Below are positions 51,040 to 59,813 of a stretch of 64,000 nucleotides of DNA, piece after piece. The position numbers and the translations under genes are program-made. A model generated the notes under the pieces. That model saw nothing but the letters and a program-made list of their open reading frames with translations. It was not told the origin of the DNA and did no database searches. This DNA is from CBDFHV01 sp965247705 (GTDB lineage: Bacteria; Pseudomonadota; Alphaproteobacteria; Rhodospirillales; CAMCUA01), in contig CBDFHV010000045.1 in the NCBI GenBank assembly GCA_965247705.1, forward strand, positions 1 to 64,000. The letters are read 5' to 3'. Positions within the stretch are counted from its first letter, which is position 1. Each line of letters opens with the position of its first letter.

Positions 51040-51843
51040 TCAGCAGCGGGGCGGGGGCACCGCTTCGACCCGTTCCAGGGTCAAGAGGACCTTGAAAATA
51101 CGATAGTCGGCGACCATGCGTGATACGACACCATTCCCGAGCTGGAGCAACTCCACCTCGTAGTCCGGCTCCGCGGCCTGTCCGCCGAGGGGGAAGTAGG
51201 CGGCGCGCATGGTCCAACCGGAATGGCGGACCAGATCCCCAAGGCTTTCTTCGCCCGGTTCCGCCGCCGGTCGCAGCTTGCCAATGAAGACGGTGACGCG
51301 GCGCGGTCCGACGGATTCCGTTCCATCGAATACGATGTCGGACACCATTCGCTCGCCGGCCTCGGCCCGCTGGATCAGGTGGATCAAGTGGCTCATTGGA
51401 AAGCGGGTGCCGGCGGGCAGCGCCAGCGTTCCATCCCGAGGCACCTTGTAGGTCACCGAGCCCTCGGACCCGTCCGCCGCCACCTCGGCCTGGCCCTTGA
51501 AATCCTCGCGGGTGTCGGCGAATCGGCTGCGGGAGGCAAATCGGTAAGTCCTGTTTTCGAGGGATTCCCAGCCGGCGAAGCGGAGCGTTTGCTCGAGGCT
51601 CTGTCCTGCGGCGGTGGTCAAGACCGTCGACATTTGGGTCGTCATGATCCAGGCGTCACAGGTGCGTTCCACGCCGATCATGGCGGCACCCCGCGCCTCC
51701 ATCATGCCGCCGTCGGCGGAATCCAGGAGGGCAACCGTGTAGAAAGCCCGGTGGGGCGCCATGTCGGCGGCCTGTCCGTGGGAAGCGCCCAGGGATGCCG
51801 CGGCGGACATCAGGAGGAGGAGGGGCAGCAGGGGGATTCTCAC
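51040..51843 (-). CDS. eipB: EipB-like (DUF1849) periplasmic cell-envelope protein
   Basis: About 267 residues from GTG 51843 (MRIPLLPLLLLMSAAASLGASHGQA as signal); ATG 51891 would extend it. AADMAPHRAFYTVALLDSADGGMMEARGAAMIGVERTCDAWIMTTQM and GGMMEARG belong to the DUF1849 beta-spiral. A Cys early (RTCDAW) and a Cys at the very end (PPPRC) match the conserved disulfide pair of Brucella EipB, which is needed for envelope integrity. The family is found in alphaproteobacteria, which supports the lineage call. Confidence 0.9.
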   Translation of the reverse strand: MRIPLLPLLLLMSAAASLGASHGQAADMAPHRAFYTVALLDSADGGMMEARGAAMIGVERTCDAWIMTTQMSTVLTTAAGQSLEQTLRFAGWESLENRTYRFASRSRFADTREDFKGQAEVAADGSEGSVTYKVPRDGTLALPAGTRFPMSHLIHLIQRAEAGERMVSDIVFDGTESVGPRRVTVFIGKLRPAAEPGEESLGDLVRHSGWTMRAAYFPLGGQAAEPDYEVELLQLGNGVVSRMVADYRIFKVLLTLERVEAVPPPRC

Positions 51844-51999
51844 GGCAATGATGTTCCCAACTTTTTCCGTCGATGTAATGACTGGCAACATAGGTTTGCG
51901 CCTTCCAATGACAAGGCCAAGGTTGCGTCGGTCTCGACAGCCGGATATTCAAGATGGCTTCGAGCCAATGGCCTCCGAGTCGCCTTGATCGACCAACCC

Positions 52000-52089
52000 A
52001 TGCGCGTTCTCAGCGCCTTCGGGACCCGCCCCGAGGCCATCAAGATGGCCCCGGTCGTGGAGGACTTGCCGCGTGACACCAGCCTTTGA
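52000..52089 (+). pseudogene. wecB: Remnant of UDP-N-acetylglucosamine 2-epimerase gene
   Basis: ATG 52000 gives MRVLSAFGTRPEAIKMAPVV, the exact N-terminus of WecB-type epimerases (about 370 residues), followed by EDLPRDTSL and a stop at 52089. All of the catalytic body is missing. The end overlaps the wecC start as the native gene end would, so an internal deletion is likely. A weak promoter (TTGCGT 51923, 17 bp, TATTCA 51946) lies upstream. Confidence 0.85.
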
Positions 52090-53323
52090 GTCGGTCTGCG
52101 TTGTTGGGCTGGGCTACGTGGGGCTGCCCACAGCAGCCATCCTGGCGAGCCGCGGCCTCGCCGTTCTCGGCGTCGACGTGAACGAGCGCGCGGTGGGCCT
52201 GATCAACCAGGGAAGGATCCACATCCAAGAGCCGGACCTGGACATCATGGTCAACGGCGCCGTGGCCCTCGGAAAGCTCAGCGCCGCGACCACGCCGGCG
52301 CCCGCCGACGCTTTCATCATCGCCGTGCCGACACCGTTCACCGAAGGCCATCGGCCCGATTTGTCCTTTCTCGAAGACGCCGTCCGCGCCGTGGCCCCGG
52401 TGCTCAAGGCCGGCGACCTGATCGTCCTCGAATCGACGCTGCCCGTCGGCACCACGGAACGGGCTTGTGGGTGGCTGTCCCGGCACCGGCCGGACTTGCG
52501 GTTTCCGGGCCACGATGACGACGAGTCCGACATCTTCGTGGCCCACAGTCCGGAGCGGGTGCTGCCCGGTCGGGTGCTCCTGGAAATGGTGCGCAACGAC
52601 CGGGTCATTGGCGGCATTACCCCCCAATGCGCGGAACGGGCGACCGACCTTTACCGGACCTTCGTCGACGGGGAGTGCCTGATCACCTCGGCCCGGGTCG
52701 CGGAACTGGTGAAACTGGCGGAGAATTCATTCCGCGACGTGAACATCGCCTTCGCCAACGAGCTGTCCATGGTCTGCGATCGCCTGGGCGTCTCGGTATG
52801 GGAGGTGATTCCGCTGGCCAACCGCCATCCCCGGGTCAACGTGCTCAAGCCCGGACCCGGTGTCGGAGGCCATTGCATCGCCGTGGACCCCTGGTTCCTT
52901 GTCGACGCCGCCCCCGACCTGACGCCCCTCATTCAGGCGGCGCGGTCCGTCAACGACCGTAAGCCCGGGCACGTGGTCGCCCAGGTGAAAAGCGCCATCG
53001 GCGCGCGCACGGACGTCCCCGTGGCCTGCTTGGGCTTGTCCTACAAGGCCGACATCGACGATGTGCGGGAAAGCCCCGCGGTCGAAATCGTCCGCCAACT
53101 GGCGGCCAGCCTGGAAGGCCCGATCCGGGTGGTCGAGCCACATTTGTCCGGCCTGCCCGCGGCCCTCGATGGCCTGGACCGGGTGACCTTGACCGACCTT
53201 GAGGAGGCCCTGGACCGATCCGAGGTGGTGGTCCTTCTGGTCGACCATCGGCGGTTCCTGGCGATCGACCGGGCGCTGCTGCACGGCAAGGCGATCGTCG
53301 ACACCCGCGGCGTCTGGCTTTGA
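52073..53323 (+). CDS. wecC: UDP-N-acetyl-D-mannosamine dehydrogenase
   Basis: 416 residues from GTG 52073. NAD-binding CVVGLGYVGLPTAAILASRG, the substrate-dependent VAHSPERVLPG and RVIGGI, Lys/Asn in AELVKLAENSFRDVNIAFANEL, and the catalytic Cys in GPGVGGHCIAVDPWFLV mark a UDP-ManNAc 6-dehydrogenase. It makes UDP-ManNAcA from UDP-ManNAc, the WecB product. With wecB deleted, substrate must come from another epimerase. Overlaps the next gene by 4 bp. Confidence 0.93.
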   Translation: MTPAFESVCVVGLGYVGLPTAAILASRGLAVLGVDVNERAVGLINQGRIHIQEPDLDIMVNGAVALGKLSAATTPAPADAFIIAVPTPFTEGHRPDLSFLEDAVRAVAPVLKAGDLIVLESTLPVGTTERACGWLSRHRPDLRFPGHDDDESDIFVAHSPERVLPGRVLLEMVRNDRVIGGITPQCAERATDLYRTFVDGECLITSARVAELVKLAENSFRDVNIAFANELSMVCDRLGVSVWEVIPLANRHPRVNVLKPGPGVGGHCIAVDPWFLVDAAPDLTPLIQAARSVNDRKPGHVVAQVKSAIGARTDVPVACLGLSYKADIDDVRESPAVEIVRQLAASLEGPIRVVEPHLSGLPAALDGLDRVTLTDLEEALDRSEVVVLLVDHRRFLAIDRALLHGKAIVDTRGVWL

Positions 53324-54959
53324 GCCCGGGCGGGGCGCCGCCACCGCCGACGGCCGATTCCGCCCTCGCCCGCCATCCGGCGACCTGGTCCCTGGCCTGG
53401 ATCGCCGTCGCCGGTGCGGCCCTGGCCCTGCGGCCGCCTCTGCCGGTTGACGAAACCCGCTACGTGGGCGTCGCCTGGGAGATGTGGTTGTCCGACCGCT
53501 GGCTGGTGCCCCACCTCAACGGCGAACCCTACAGCCACAAGCCGCCCCTCCTGTTTTGGCTCATTCACCTGAGCTGGGCCGTCTTCGGCGTCGGCGAGAC
53601 GGCGGCCCGGGCGGTGATCCCCGCCGCTGCCCTGGTCAACCTGTGGCTGTTGCGCGGCCTGGCCCGGCGGCTGTGGCCGTCGTCGCCGGACGTGGCGGGG
53701 ACCGCCCCCTGGATCGCCATCGGCTGCGTCGGCTGGGCGATGTTCGCCACCCTCACCTTCTTCGATGTCCTGGTCGGGACCGCGACCCTGCTGGCCCTGC
53801 GGGGCGTTTGCGCGGCACCGGAGCATCCCTAGCGGGGCTGGACCATCGCCGGGCTCGCCCTCGGCATGGGCTTGCTGGCCAAGGGACCGGTGGCGCTGGC
53901 GCATATTCTGCCGGTGGCGGTGCTGGCGCCGCTGTGGTTGCCGGAACTCGGACGACGTTGGGTGCGGTGGTATGGGGGACTTGCCGGCGCGGTTGCGCTT
54001 GGCGCGGCCGTCGGGCTGGCGTGGGCCCTGCCGGCGGCGGAAGCCGGTGGCACGGCCTATGCCACCGAGATCCTGTGGCAGCAGACGGCGGGCCGGCTGA
54101 GCGAATCCTTCGCCCATGGGCGGCCGTGGTGGTTCTATGGGCCCATCACCGCGGCGCTCCTCCTGCCCTGGCTTCTGTGGCCGCCCCTGTGGACGGAAAT
54201 GGAGCGTTTGTGGGGCGGGGGGCGGACCCGGGACTCCGCTTTTGCCTGGCCTGGGCCGTACCGACACTGTTGATCCTGTCCGCGGTAAGCGGCAAGCAGC
54301 CCTACTACCTGGTGCCGAGCCTGCCCGCGTTGGCGCTGATTCTAGCGCGGTTGGCGGCCGGCGCCACGGTGGGCGGCCCCTCCGAGCGGGGGGTGATCGG
54401 CGCCCTCTTTGCCCTTCCCGCCATCGCCCTGGCAGCAATCGCCATCTTTCCCAGCGCAATTCAAGCCGGCGACGTGGCGTCGTCGCTGGCAAGGCTGGCA
54501 CACGTGCCCGCCCTCGTGCCCATGATCGCCGCGGTCCTCATCGCCGCCCTGCCGATGCGGGACACGCAGGTCCGCACGGCCGGGTTGGCACTTGCCGGCT
54601 GTGCGCTGGTGCTGGCCGTTCACGTGGCCGCGCGTCCTCTGCTGGCGGCGGATTTCGACGTGTCGCCCATGGCCCGGGCCATCGCCGGTTTGCAAGACGA
54701 GGGGCGGCTTGTCGCCCACGTGCACACCTACCACGGCCAGTATCATTTCCCGGGTCGATTGGCGAAACCCCTCGCCATCACCTTTAAGGAGGAAGCCTTC
54801 GAGTGGGCGAAGGCCCACACGGACGCCGCCATGGTGGTCAGCCACGACAGCCTGCCGAAGGGGGTGGAGCCGATCTTCGCCCAGACCCTACGCGGCCGCA
54901 TCATGGGCCTGTGGCCGGCCCAGGCGGTTATCGACCGCACCGACGTGGTCGAGCGTTAA
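53320..54959 (+). pseudogene. GT39/ArnT-like integral membrane glycosyltransferase, nonsense plus frameshift
   Basis: The N-terminal part has PVDETRYVGVAWEMWLSDRWLVPHLNGEPYSHKPPLLFWL, the DE motif and lumenal loop of the GT39 (ArnT/PMT-like) family, with several membrane helices. A TAG at 53830-53832 (one base from CAG) ends the frame after GVCAAPEHP; it resumes in frame as GWTIAGLALGMGLLAKGPVALAH. A second lesion in the G-run at ~54212-54226 shifts the frame before LRFCLAWAVPTLLILSAVSGKQPYYLVPSLPALALILARL. So at least two lesions. It would have transferred sugar from a polyprenyl phosphate in the periplasm. Confidence 0.85.
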
Positions 54960-56080
54960 ACGCTCCGGCTATCACCCGCGGCGGCGTCCTTGAGGACGGC
55001 GGCGGTGCGCCGGGCCGTCTCGTCCCAGGAGAAGGCCTTCGCCCGTTCCAGGGACCGTTGCCCATGGCGCCGCCGCAGGTCCTCGTCGCCGAGGAGAGAA
55101 TCGACAACCCGGGTCATGGCGTCGGTGTCGCGGGGGTCGAACAATACCCCGGCGTCGCCCAGAACCTCGGGCATGGCCGTGGCGGAGGCGCTGGCGATGG
55201 GCGCGCCGCAGGCCATGGCCTCGACGAGGGGGTTGCCGAAAGTCTCGGCCAGGGACGGAAACACGAACACCGTGCAGGTCCGGTACAACGCGGCCAATCG
55301 CTCCGGCGGCATGTGACCCAACCATTCGACCGCGGACTCGATGCCGAGCTCGCCGGCCAGCGACCGCAGACCCGCCGCGTAATCCGGGTCCAGGGGCCGG
55401 CCGGCGACGAGCAGGCGCAACTCGGGGCGGTGCACGGTCAGGTTCGCGAAGGCCATGAGGAGGCGCCGCAGGTTCTTTTGCACGTAGAGATCGCCCACGA
55501 ACAGCAGGCAGTCCGGTCGCCGTTCCGCCCCGGGAGTGGGACCGAAAGGGGCGCCGACGCCATGGTGGACCACCGTCACCTTCTCCCGCCACCGTCCGGG
55601 CAAACCTCGGGTCATGGCGTCGCGGGCATAGGCCGAAACGGCGATCCCCCGTCGGCAGCCGCCGATGGCGAGCCGGGTCATGGCGCTCAGCCCCCACCAA
55701 TAGGGACGGCGGGACCATCTGGGTTCGGCACCCGCCGCGGCCGGCGCGTTGCGCAGCAGGATTACCGGATTGGGCGCCAATAGCGGCCCGAAGTTGGCGG
55801 GCGAGAAGGTGACATGGGCGCCGACGTCCCGCGCCAGGGCCCGCAGTCCCGTCTGTTCCCACCACAGGCGGCCGAGAAAGCCATCGCGGAAGTCCATGGC
55901 ATGGACCCGGGTGCCGACGATGGCCTCGGCCAGGGCGTCCCGCTGTCGGCGATGCAGGCAGGTGTGGACCTCGAGCTCCGGATCGTCGCTCAAGCGCGGC
56001 AGAACGTTCCGCAAATAGGTCACGCCACCGCCGGAATGGGCATGCACGGCATTGACCAGAACGCGAACCGGGTCGGCCAT
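54956..56080 (-). CDS. GT4-family glycosyltransferase
   Basis: About 374 residues from ATG 56080 (MADPVRVLVNAVHAHSGGGVTYLRNVLP); ATG 56122 is possible but lies in poorly conserved sequence. GT-B fold with N-terminal HSGGG, donor-binding LLFVGDLYVQKNLRRLL, EWLGHMPPERLAALYRTCTVFVFPSLAETFGNPLVEAMACGAPI, the EAMACG/EX7E region of GT4. The N-terminal half resembles mannosyltransferases of O-antigen and exopolysaccharide synthesis. Convergent with the GT39 pseudogene, overlapping it by 4 bp. Confidence 0.88.
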   Translation of the reverse strand: MADPVRVLVNAVHAHSGGGVTYLRNVLPRLSDDPELEVHTCLHRRQRDALAEAIVGTRVHAMDFRDGFLGRLWWEQTGLRALARDVGAHVTFSPANFGPLLAPNPVILLRNAPAAAGAEPRWSRRPYWWGLSAMTRLAIGGCRRGIAVSAYARDAMTRGLPGRWREKVTVVHHGVGAPFGPTPGAERRPDCLLFVGDLYVQKNLRRLLMAFANLTVHRPELRLLVAGRPLDPDYAAGLRSLAGELGIESAVEWLGHMPPERLAALYRTCTVFVFPSLAETFGNPLVEAMACGAPIASASATAMPEVLGDAGVLFDPRDTDAMTRVVDSLLGDEDLRRRHGQRSLERAKAFSWDETARRTAAVLKDAAAGDSRSV

Positions 56081-56299
56081 GGTCAGGCTGGCGGGAACTG
56101 TGGGAGCAGGGCGGGACGGCACGGGACTTCCGGGCGCATAAGTCCCAACCTACTGGGATCCGGCCGCGAAGTCCCCCGCTTTCCATGTCCCACGGCGCTT
56201 GGGTGGTCCCGCCGCCGTGGGCATTGTCGCTTTTCTCCGCCACGGGCCGCCCCTATGGTGGTGCGCCGACGGGCGAGGACATCGAGGAGCGGACGGTTC

Positions 56300-57364
56300 A
56301 TGGCGGAAAAGGTGGCCCTGATTACCGGCGTAACGGGTCAGGATGGCGCGCTTCTCGCGGAGTTTCTGCTCAACAAGGGTTATCTGGTCCATGGGGTGAA
56401 ACGCCGCTCCTCGTCATTCAACACCGGGCGGGTCGATCATCTCTTTATCGATCCGCACCGGGAGAACGTGCGCTTCTTCATGCACTTCGGTGACATGACC
56501 GATACCGCCAACCTGATCCGGCTGATCCAGGAGACCCAGCCCGACGAGATCTACAACCTGGCCGCCCAATCCCACGTCCATGTGAGTTTTGAGACGCCGG
56601 AGTACACGGGCAACGCCGACGGTCTTGGCACCCTGCGCCTGTTGGAGGCCATCCGCATCCTCGGCCTCGTCGACAAGGTGGCGTTCTATCAGGCCTCGAC
56701 CTCCGAAATGTATGGGGATGCGGCCGAAACACCCCAGTCGGAAACAACCCCGTTCCGCCCACGCAGCCCTTACGCCGCGGCCAAGCTCTATGCCTACTGG
56801 ATCACGGTGAACTACCGGCAGGCCTATGGTCTGCGCGCGTCCAACGGCATCCTGTTCAATCACGAGGGCCCCACTCGCGGCGAGACCTTCGTGACACGCA
56901 AAATCACCCGCGGCGTCGCCGCTGTGGAGCTCGGCCTCGACGATCGCATCTACCTGGGCAACCTGGATGCGAAGCGGGACTGGGGTTCGGCCAAGGACTA
57001 CGTGGAGGCCATGTGGCTGATCCTTCAGCAGGACGCGCCTGACGACTATGTCCTGGCTACCGGCGAATCCCATTCCGTGCGGGAGTTCGTCTCCCTGGCC
57101 TTCGCCCAGGTGGGCCGCCGCGTGGTCTGGCGCGGGACGGGGGTGGACGAACAGGGGGTCGACGGGGATTCGGGCCAGGTACTGGTGTCCGTGGATCCCG
57201 CCTATTTCCGGCCGACGGAAGTCGATCAACTGTGCGGCGACGCCAGCAAGGCGCGGGCCCGCCTGGGTTGGGCGCCGAGAACGACGTTTTCCGAGCTGGT
57301 CAGCACCATGGTCGCCTCCGACTTGGCGCTGATGCGTGAAAAGCTCGGTGGTCGGAGCCCGTGA
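56300..57364 (+). CDS. gmd: GDP-mannose 4,6-dehydratase
   Basis: 354 residues from ATG 56300. ALITGVTGQDGALLAEFLLNKGYLVHGVKRRSSSFNTGRVDHL, NLAAQSHVHVSFETPEYTGNADGLGTLRLLEAIR, ASTSEMYG, PRSPYAAAKLYAYWITVNYRQAYGL (Y-x3-K) and LDAKRDWGSAKDYVEAMW are all diagnostic. It makes GDP-4-keto-6-deoxymannose. GAGGAG lies upstream. The next gene makes GDP-L-fucose from its product. Confidence 0.96.
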   Translation: MAEKVALITGVTGQDGALLAEFLLNKGYLVHGVKRRSSSFNTGRVDHLFIDPHRENVRFFMHFGDMTDTANLIRLIQETQPDEIYNLAAQSHVHVSFETPEYTGNADGLGTLRLLEAIRILGLVDKVAFYQASTSEMYGDAAETPQSETTPFRPRSPYAAAKLYAYWITVNYRQAYGLRASNGILFNHEGPTRGETFVTRKITRGVAAVELGLDDRIYLGNLDAKRDWGSAKDYVEAMWLILQQDAPDDYVLATGESHSVREFVSLAFAQVGRRVVWRGTGVDEQGVDGDSGQVLVSVDPAYFRPTEVDQLCGDASKARARLGWAPRTTFSELVSTMVASDLALMREKLGGRSP

Positions 57365-57371
57365 CGGCGCC

Positions 57372-58328
57372 GTGACCTACACACTTGCCGGCAAACGGGT
57401 TTGGGTTGCGGGCCATGGGGGCATGGTGGGCATGGCCCTCATGCGGCGCCTGGCGGGCGAGGGCTGCGGCCTGCTCACCGCCAGCCGCCGGGAACTGGAC
57501 TTGAGGCGCCAAGCGGACGTTGAAGCCTGGATGGCGTCGGCGAGACCCCAGGTCGTCTTCCTGGCCGCGGCCACCACCGGCGGCATCCAGGCCAACACCA
57601 CGCGCCCGGTCGATTTCCTCTACAACAATCTGGCCATTGCCCAGAACGTGATCCACACGGCCCACAAGACCGGCGTCGAGAAACTGCTGTTTCTGGGATC
57701 GGCTTGCGTCTATCCGCGCATGGCGCCCCAGCCCATGCCCGAAGAGGCCCTCCTCACCGGGCCCCTGGAGCCGACCAACGAGTGGTACGCCATCGCCAAG
57801 ATCGCCGGCATCAAGATGTGCCAAGCCTACCGTCGCGAATACGGTTGCGACTTCATCGCCACCCAGCCCAACAATCTCTACGGGCCCGGCGATACCTTCG
57901 ATCTGGAGAGCGGCCACCTGGTCGCCTCCCTGATGGTCAAGGCCCATGCCGCCAAGGAGTCGGGGGCCAAGACCCTTTCGGTGTGGGGCAGCGGGACGCC
58001 CCTGCGCGAGTTGCTCTACGTTGACGATCTGGCCGATGCCCTGGTTTTCCTGATGGCCCACTATTCCCACGACAGGCCGATCAACGTGGGCTCCGGCGAA
58101 GAGCGCAGCATCGCCGACCTGGCGCGGGAGGTTGCGGCGGTGGTGGGATTCGGCGGAACCCTCGAATTCGACCCCGCCATGCCCGACGGTGTGCCCCGCA
58201 AGCTCCTGGAGTCGAGCCGGCTCAAGGCCCTAGTGTTCCGATCGAGACATTTCGTTCCCATTAAATCTACGCAAACTGCGACCTTCACCCCCGGGCTCAG
58301 GAACCAAATGTTAGAATCGCAACACTAG
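57372..58328 (+). CDS. fcl: GDP-L-fucose synthase with C-terminus replaced by a MITE
   Basis: About 318 residues as now read, from GTG 57372 (another GTG at 57336 is in frame). VWVAGHGGMVGMALMRRLAGEG, AAATTGGIQANTTRPVDFLYNNLAIAQNVIHTAH, LGSACVYPRMAPQPMPEEALLTG, EWYAIAKIAGIKMCQAYRREYG (Y-x3-K) and LRELLYVDDLADALVFL are those of GDP-fucose synthase. After ESSRLKAL the frame enters a 95-bp insertion and ends at 58328. Removing it restores GWSPTTRLRDGLQRTYDWYRAG to TAG 58420, the normal end. The catalytic Ser-Tyr-Lys is upstream, so partial function is possible. Confidence 0.92.
   Translation: MTYTLAGKRVWVAGHGGMVGMALMRRLAGEGCGLLTASRRELDLRRQADVEAWMASARPQVVFLAAATTGGIQANTTRPVDFLYNNLAIAQNVIHTAHKTGVEKLLFLGSACVYPRMAPQPMPEEALLTGPLEPTNEWYAIAKIAGIKMCQAYRREYGCDFIATQPNNLYGPGDTFDLESGHLVASLMVKAHAAKESGAKTLSVWGSGTPLRELLYVDDLADALVFLMAHYSHDRPINVGSGEERSIADLAREVAAVVGFGGTLEFDPAMPDGVPRKLLESSRLKALVFRSRHFVPIKSTQTATFTPGLRNQMLESQH
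58230..58328. mobile_element. MITE-like insertion, 95 bp plus CTAG target copy
   Basis: CTAG occurs at both ends (58230-58233 and 58325-58328). The ends are inverted repeats of about 30 bp: left CTAGTGTTCCGAT, right (reversed) CTAGTGTTGCGAT, both then reaching ACATTT and GTTCC with scattered mismatches. It has no coding capacity and splits fcl precisely; removal leaves one CTAG and a clean frame. The 4-bp YTAR-type target is consistent with IS5-type elements, so it is probably moved by a transposase elsewhere. Confidence 0.88.
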
Positions 58329-58470
58329 GGTGGTCGCCGACCACTCGGCTGCGGGACGGATTGCAACGAACCTATGACTGGTATCGGGCCGGCTTGGCCG
58401 GTTCCCCAGGGCCAGAATAGGCCGCCGTCGGGACCGGCTCCCCTTGCCGGAAGCTATTGAAACGAAAAGC

Positions 58471-58485
58471 GTTCATGGAATGAAC
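58471..58485. promoter_or_regulatory. Inverted repeat upstream of pseC
   Basis: GTTCAT, three bases, ATGAAC. A TTGACA box lies at 58493-58498 but no matching -10 follows at 16-18 bp. Could be a regulator site in the 170-bp gap after the ancestral fcl stop (58420); low certainty. Confidence 0.3.
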
Positions 58486-58590
58486 GAGTTGCTTGACAGG
58501 AAAGTCGCCTTGCTGCCACCGTGCCCAAGCACCCCCCGGCAAGGTGCCGCGATTCGGTCCAGTACCCATTGATCCAGGATTTCTTGCGCC

Positions 58591-59793
58591 GTGACCCAGC
58601 CCTTTATCCCCTACGCCCGCCACAGCCTGGACGACGCCGACATCGCCGCCGTCGTCGACGTCCTCAAAGGCGACTGGCTGACCCAGGGGCCCGCCGTCGC
58701 CGCCTTCGAGAAGGCGGTAGCCGAACGGGTGGGCGCAGGGCACGCGATCGCGGTGGCCAACGGCACCGCGGCCTTGCACGCGGCCTGCCATGCGGCGGGG
58801 GTCGGGCCCGGCGACGAGGTCGTCACCGCGCCCATCACCTTCGCCGCCAGCGGCAACTGCGCCCGCTTCCTGGGCGCCGAGGTGCGTCTCGCCGATATCC
58901 GCCCCGACACCTTCACCATGGACCCGGAGAAGCTGGCCGGCGCCATCACCCCCCGCACCAAGGCCATCATTCCCGTCGACCACACGGGCCAGCCGGCCGA
59001 CCTGGACGACATCCTGGCCATCGCCGAACGCCACGGCATCGCGGTGATCGAGGACGCCGCCCACGCCCTGGGGGCCACCTACCGGAATCGGCCGGTGGGT
59101 TCGGTGGCGCCGATGACCATGTTTTCGTTCCATCCGGCCAAGCACGTGGCGACGGGCGAAGGGGGAATGGTGGTCACCGACGATGACAGCCTGGCGGCGC
59201 GCATGCGGCTGTTTCGAACCCATGGCATCACCGGCGATCCTGCGGACATGAAGCTCGCCGACCTGGCCGCCGACGCCGATCGGCCACAGACCGCGGCCCA
59301 GGCCGGCGACGGCAAGGCGCCCTGGTACTACGAGATGCAGGAGCTGGGATTTAACTACCGCATCACCGACATCCAGTGCGCGCTCGGCCTGAGCCAGCTC
59401 GGCAAGCTCGACCGCTTCCTCGAGCGTCGCCGCGCCATCGCCGCCCGCTACACGGAGTCCTTCGGCAACAACCGATTCCTGATCACCCCATACCAGGAGC
59501 CGGATCGAGAGAGCGCTTGGCACCTCTACGTGCTGCGATTGCGCCTGGAGGCCATGACCAAGAGCCGCCGACAGGTGTTCGAGGAACTGCGCGCCCAGGG
59601 TATCGGCGTGCACGTGCACTTCATCCCGTTGCACCTGCAGCCCTACTACCGGGAGCGTTACGGCCACGCCCGCGGCGATTTTCCGGTGGCGGAGGCTTAC
59701 TACGACAGCGCCTTGACCATCCCCCTGTTCTCCGCCATGTCGGACGGGGACGTGACCCGGGTGATCGCGGCGGTCCTGGACACGGTTGGTTGA
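58591..59793 (+). CDS. pseC: UDP-4-amino-4,6-dideoxy-N-acetyl-beta-L-altrosamine transaminase (PseC)
   Basis: 400 residues from GTG 58591. DegT/DnrJ-family PLP enzyme: FIPYARHSLDDADIAAVVDVLKGDWLTQGPAVAAFE, ANGTAALHAACHAAGVGPGDEVVTAPITFAAS, the PLP Lys in FSFHPAKHVATGEGG and HVHFIPLHLQPYY are typical of PseC, the second step of pseudaminic acid synthesis. PseB, G, H and I are absent from the window. The product would feed the Maf/amidotransferase system at 2.7-6.1 kb. Confidence 0.9.
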   Translation: MTQPFIPYARHSLDDADIAAVVDVLKGDWLTQGPAVAAFEKAVAERVGAGHAIAVANGTAALHAACHAAGVGPGDEVVTAPITFAASGNCARFLGAEVRLADIRPDTFTMDPEKLAGAITPRTKAIIPVDHTGQPADLDDILAIAERHGIAVIEDAAHALGATYRNRPVGSVAPMTMFSFHPAKHVATGEGGMVVTDDDSLAARMRLFRTHGITGDPADMKLADLAADADRPQTAAQAGDGKAPWYYEMQELGFNYRITDIQCALGLSQLGKLDRFLERRRAIAARYTESFGNNRFLITPYQEPDRESAWHLYVLRLRLEAMTKSRRQVFEELRAQGIGVHVHFIPLHLQPYYRERYGHARGDFPVAEAYYDSALTIPLFSAMSDGDVTRVIAAVLDTVG

Positions 59794-59813
59794 GCCTCCC
59801 ACATGATGGCGTC

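Noticed and set aside
51892..51999. Upstream part of a wecB-linked gene in the spacer
   Set aside because: One frame reads into the wecB start (ANGLRVALIDQP) but shows no start, ribosome site or family match.
58493..58521. Sigma-70 promoter for pseC from the TTGACA box
   Set aside because: No acceptable -10 hexamer at 16-18 bp; a sigma-54 site was also tried and does not fit.
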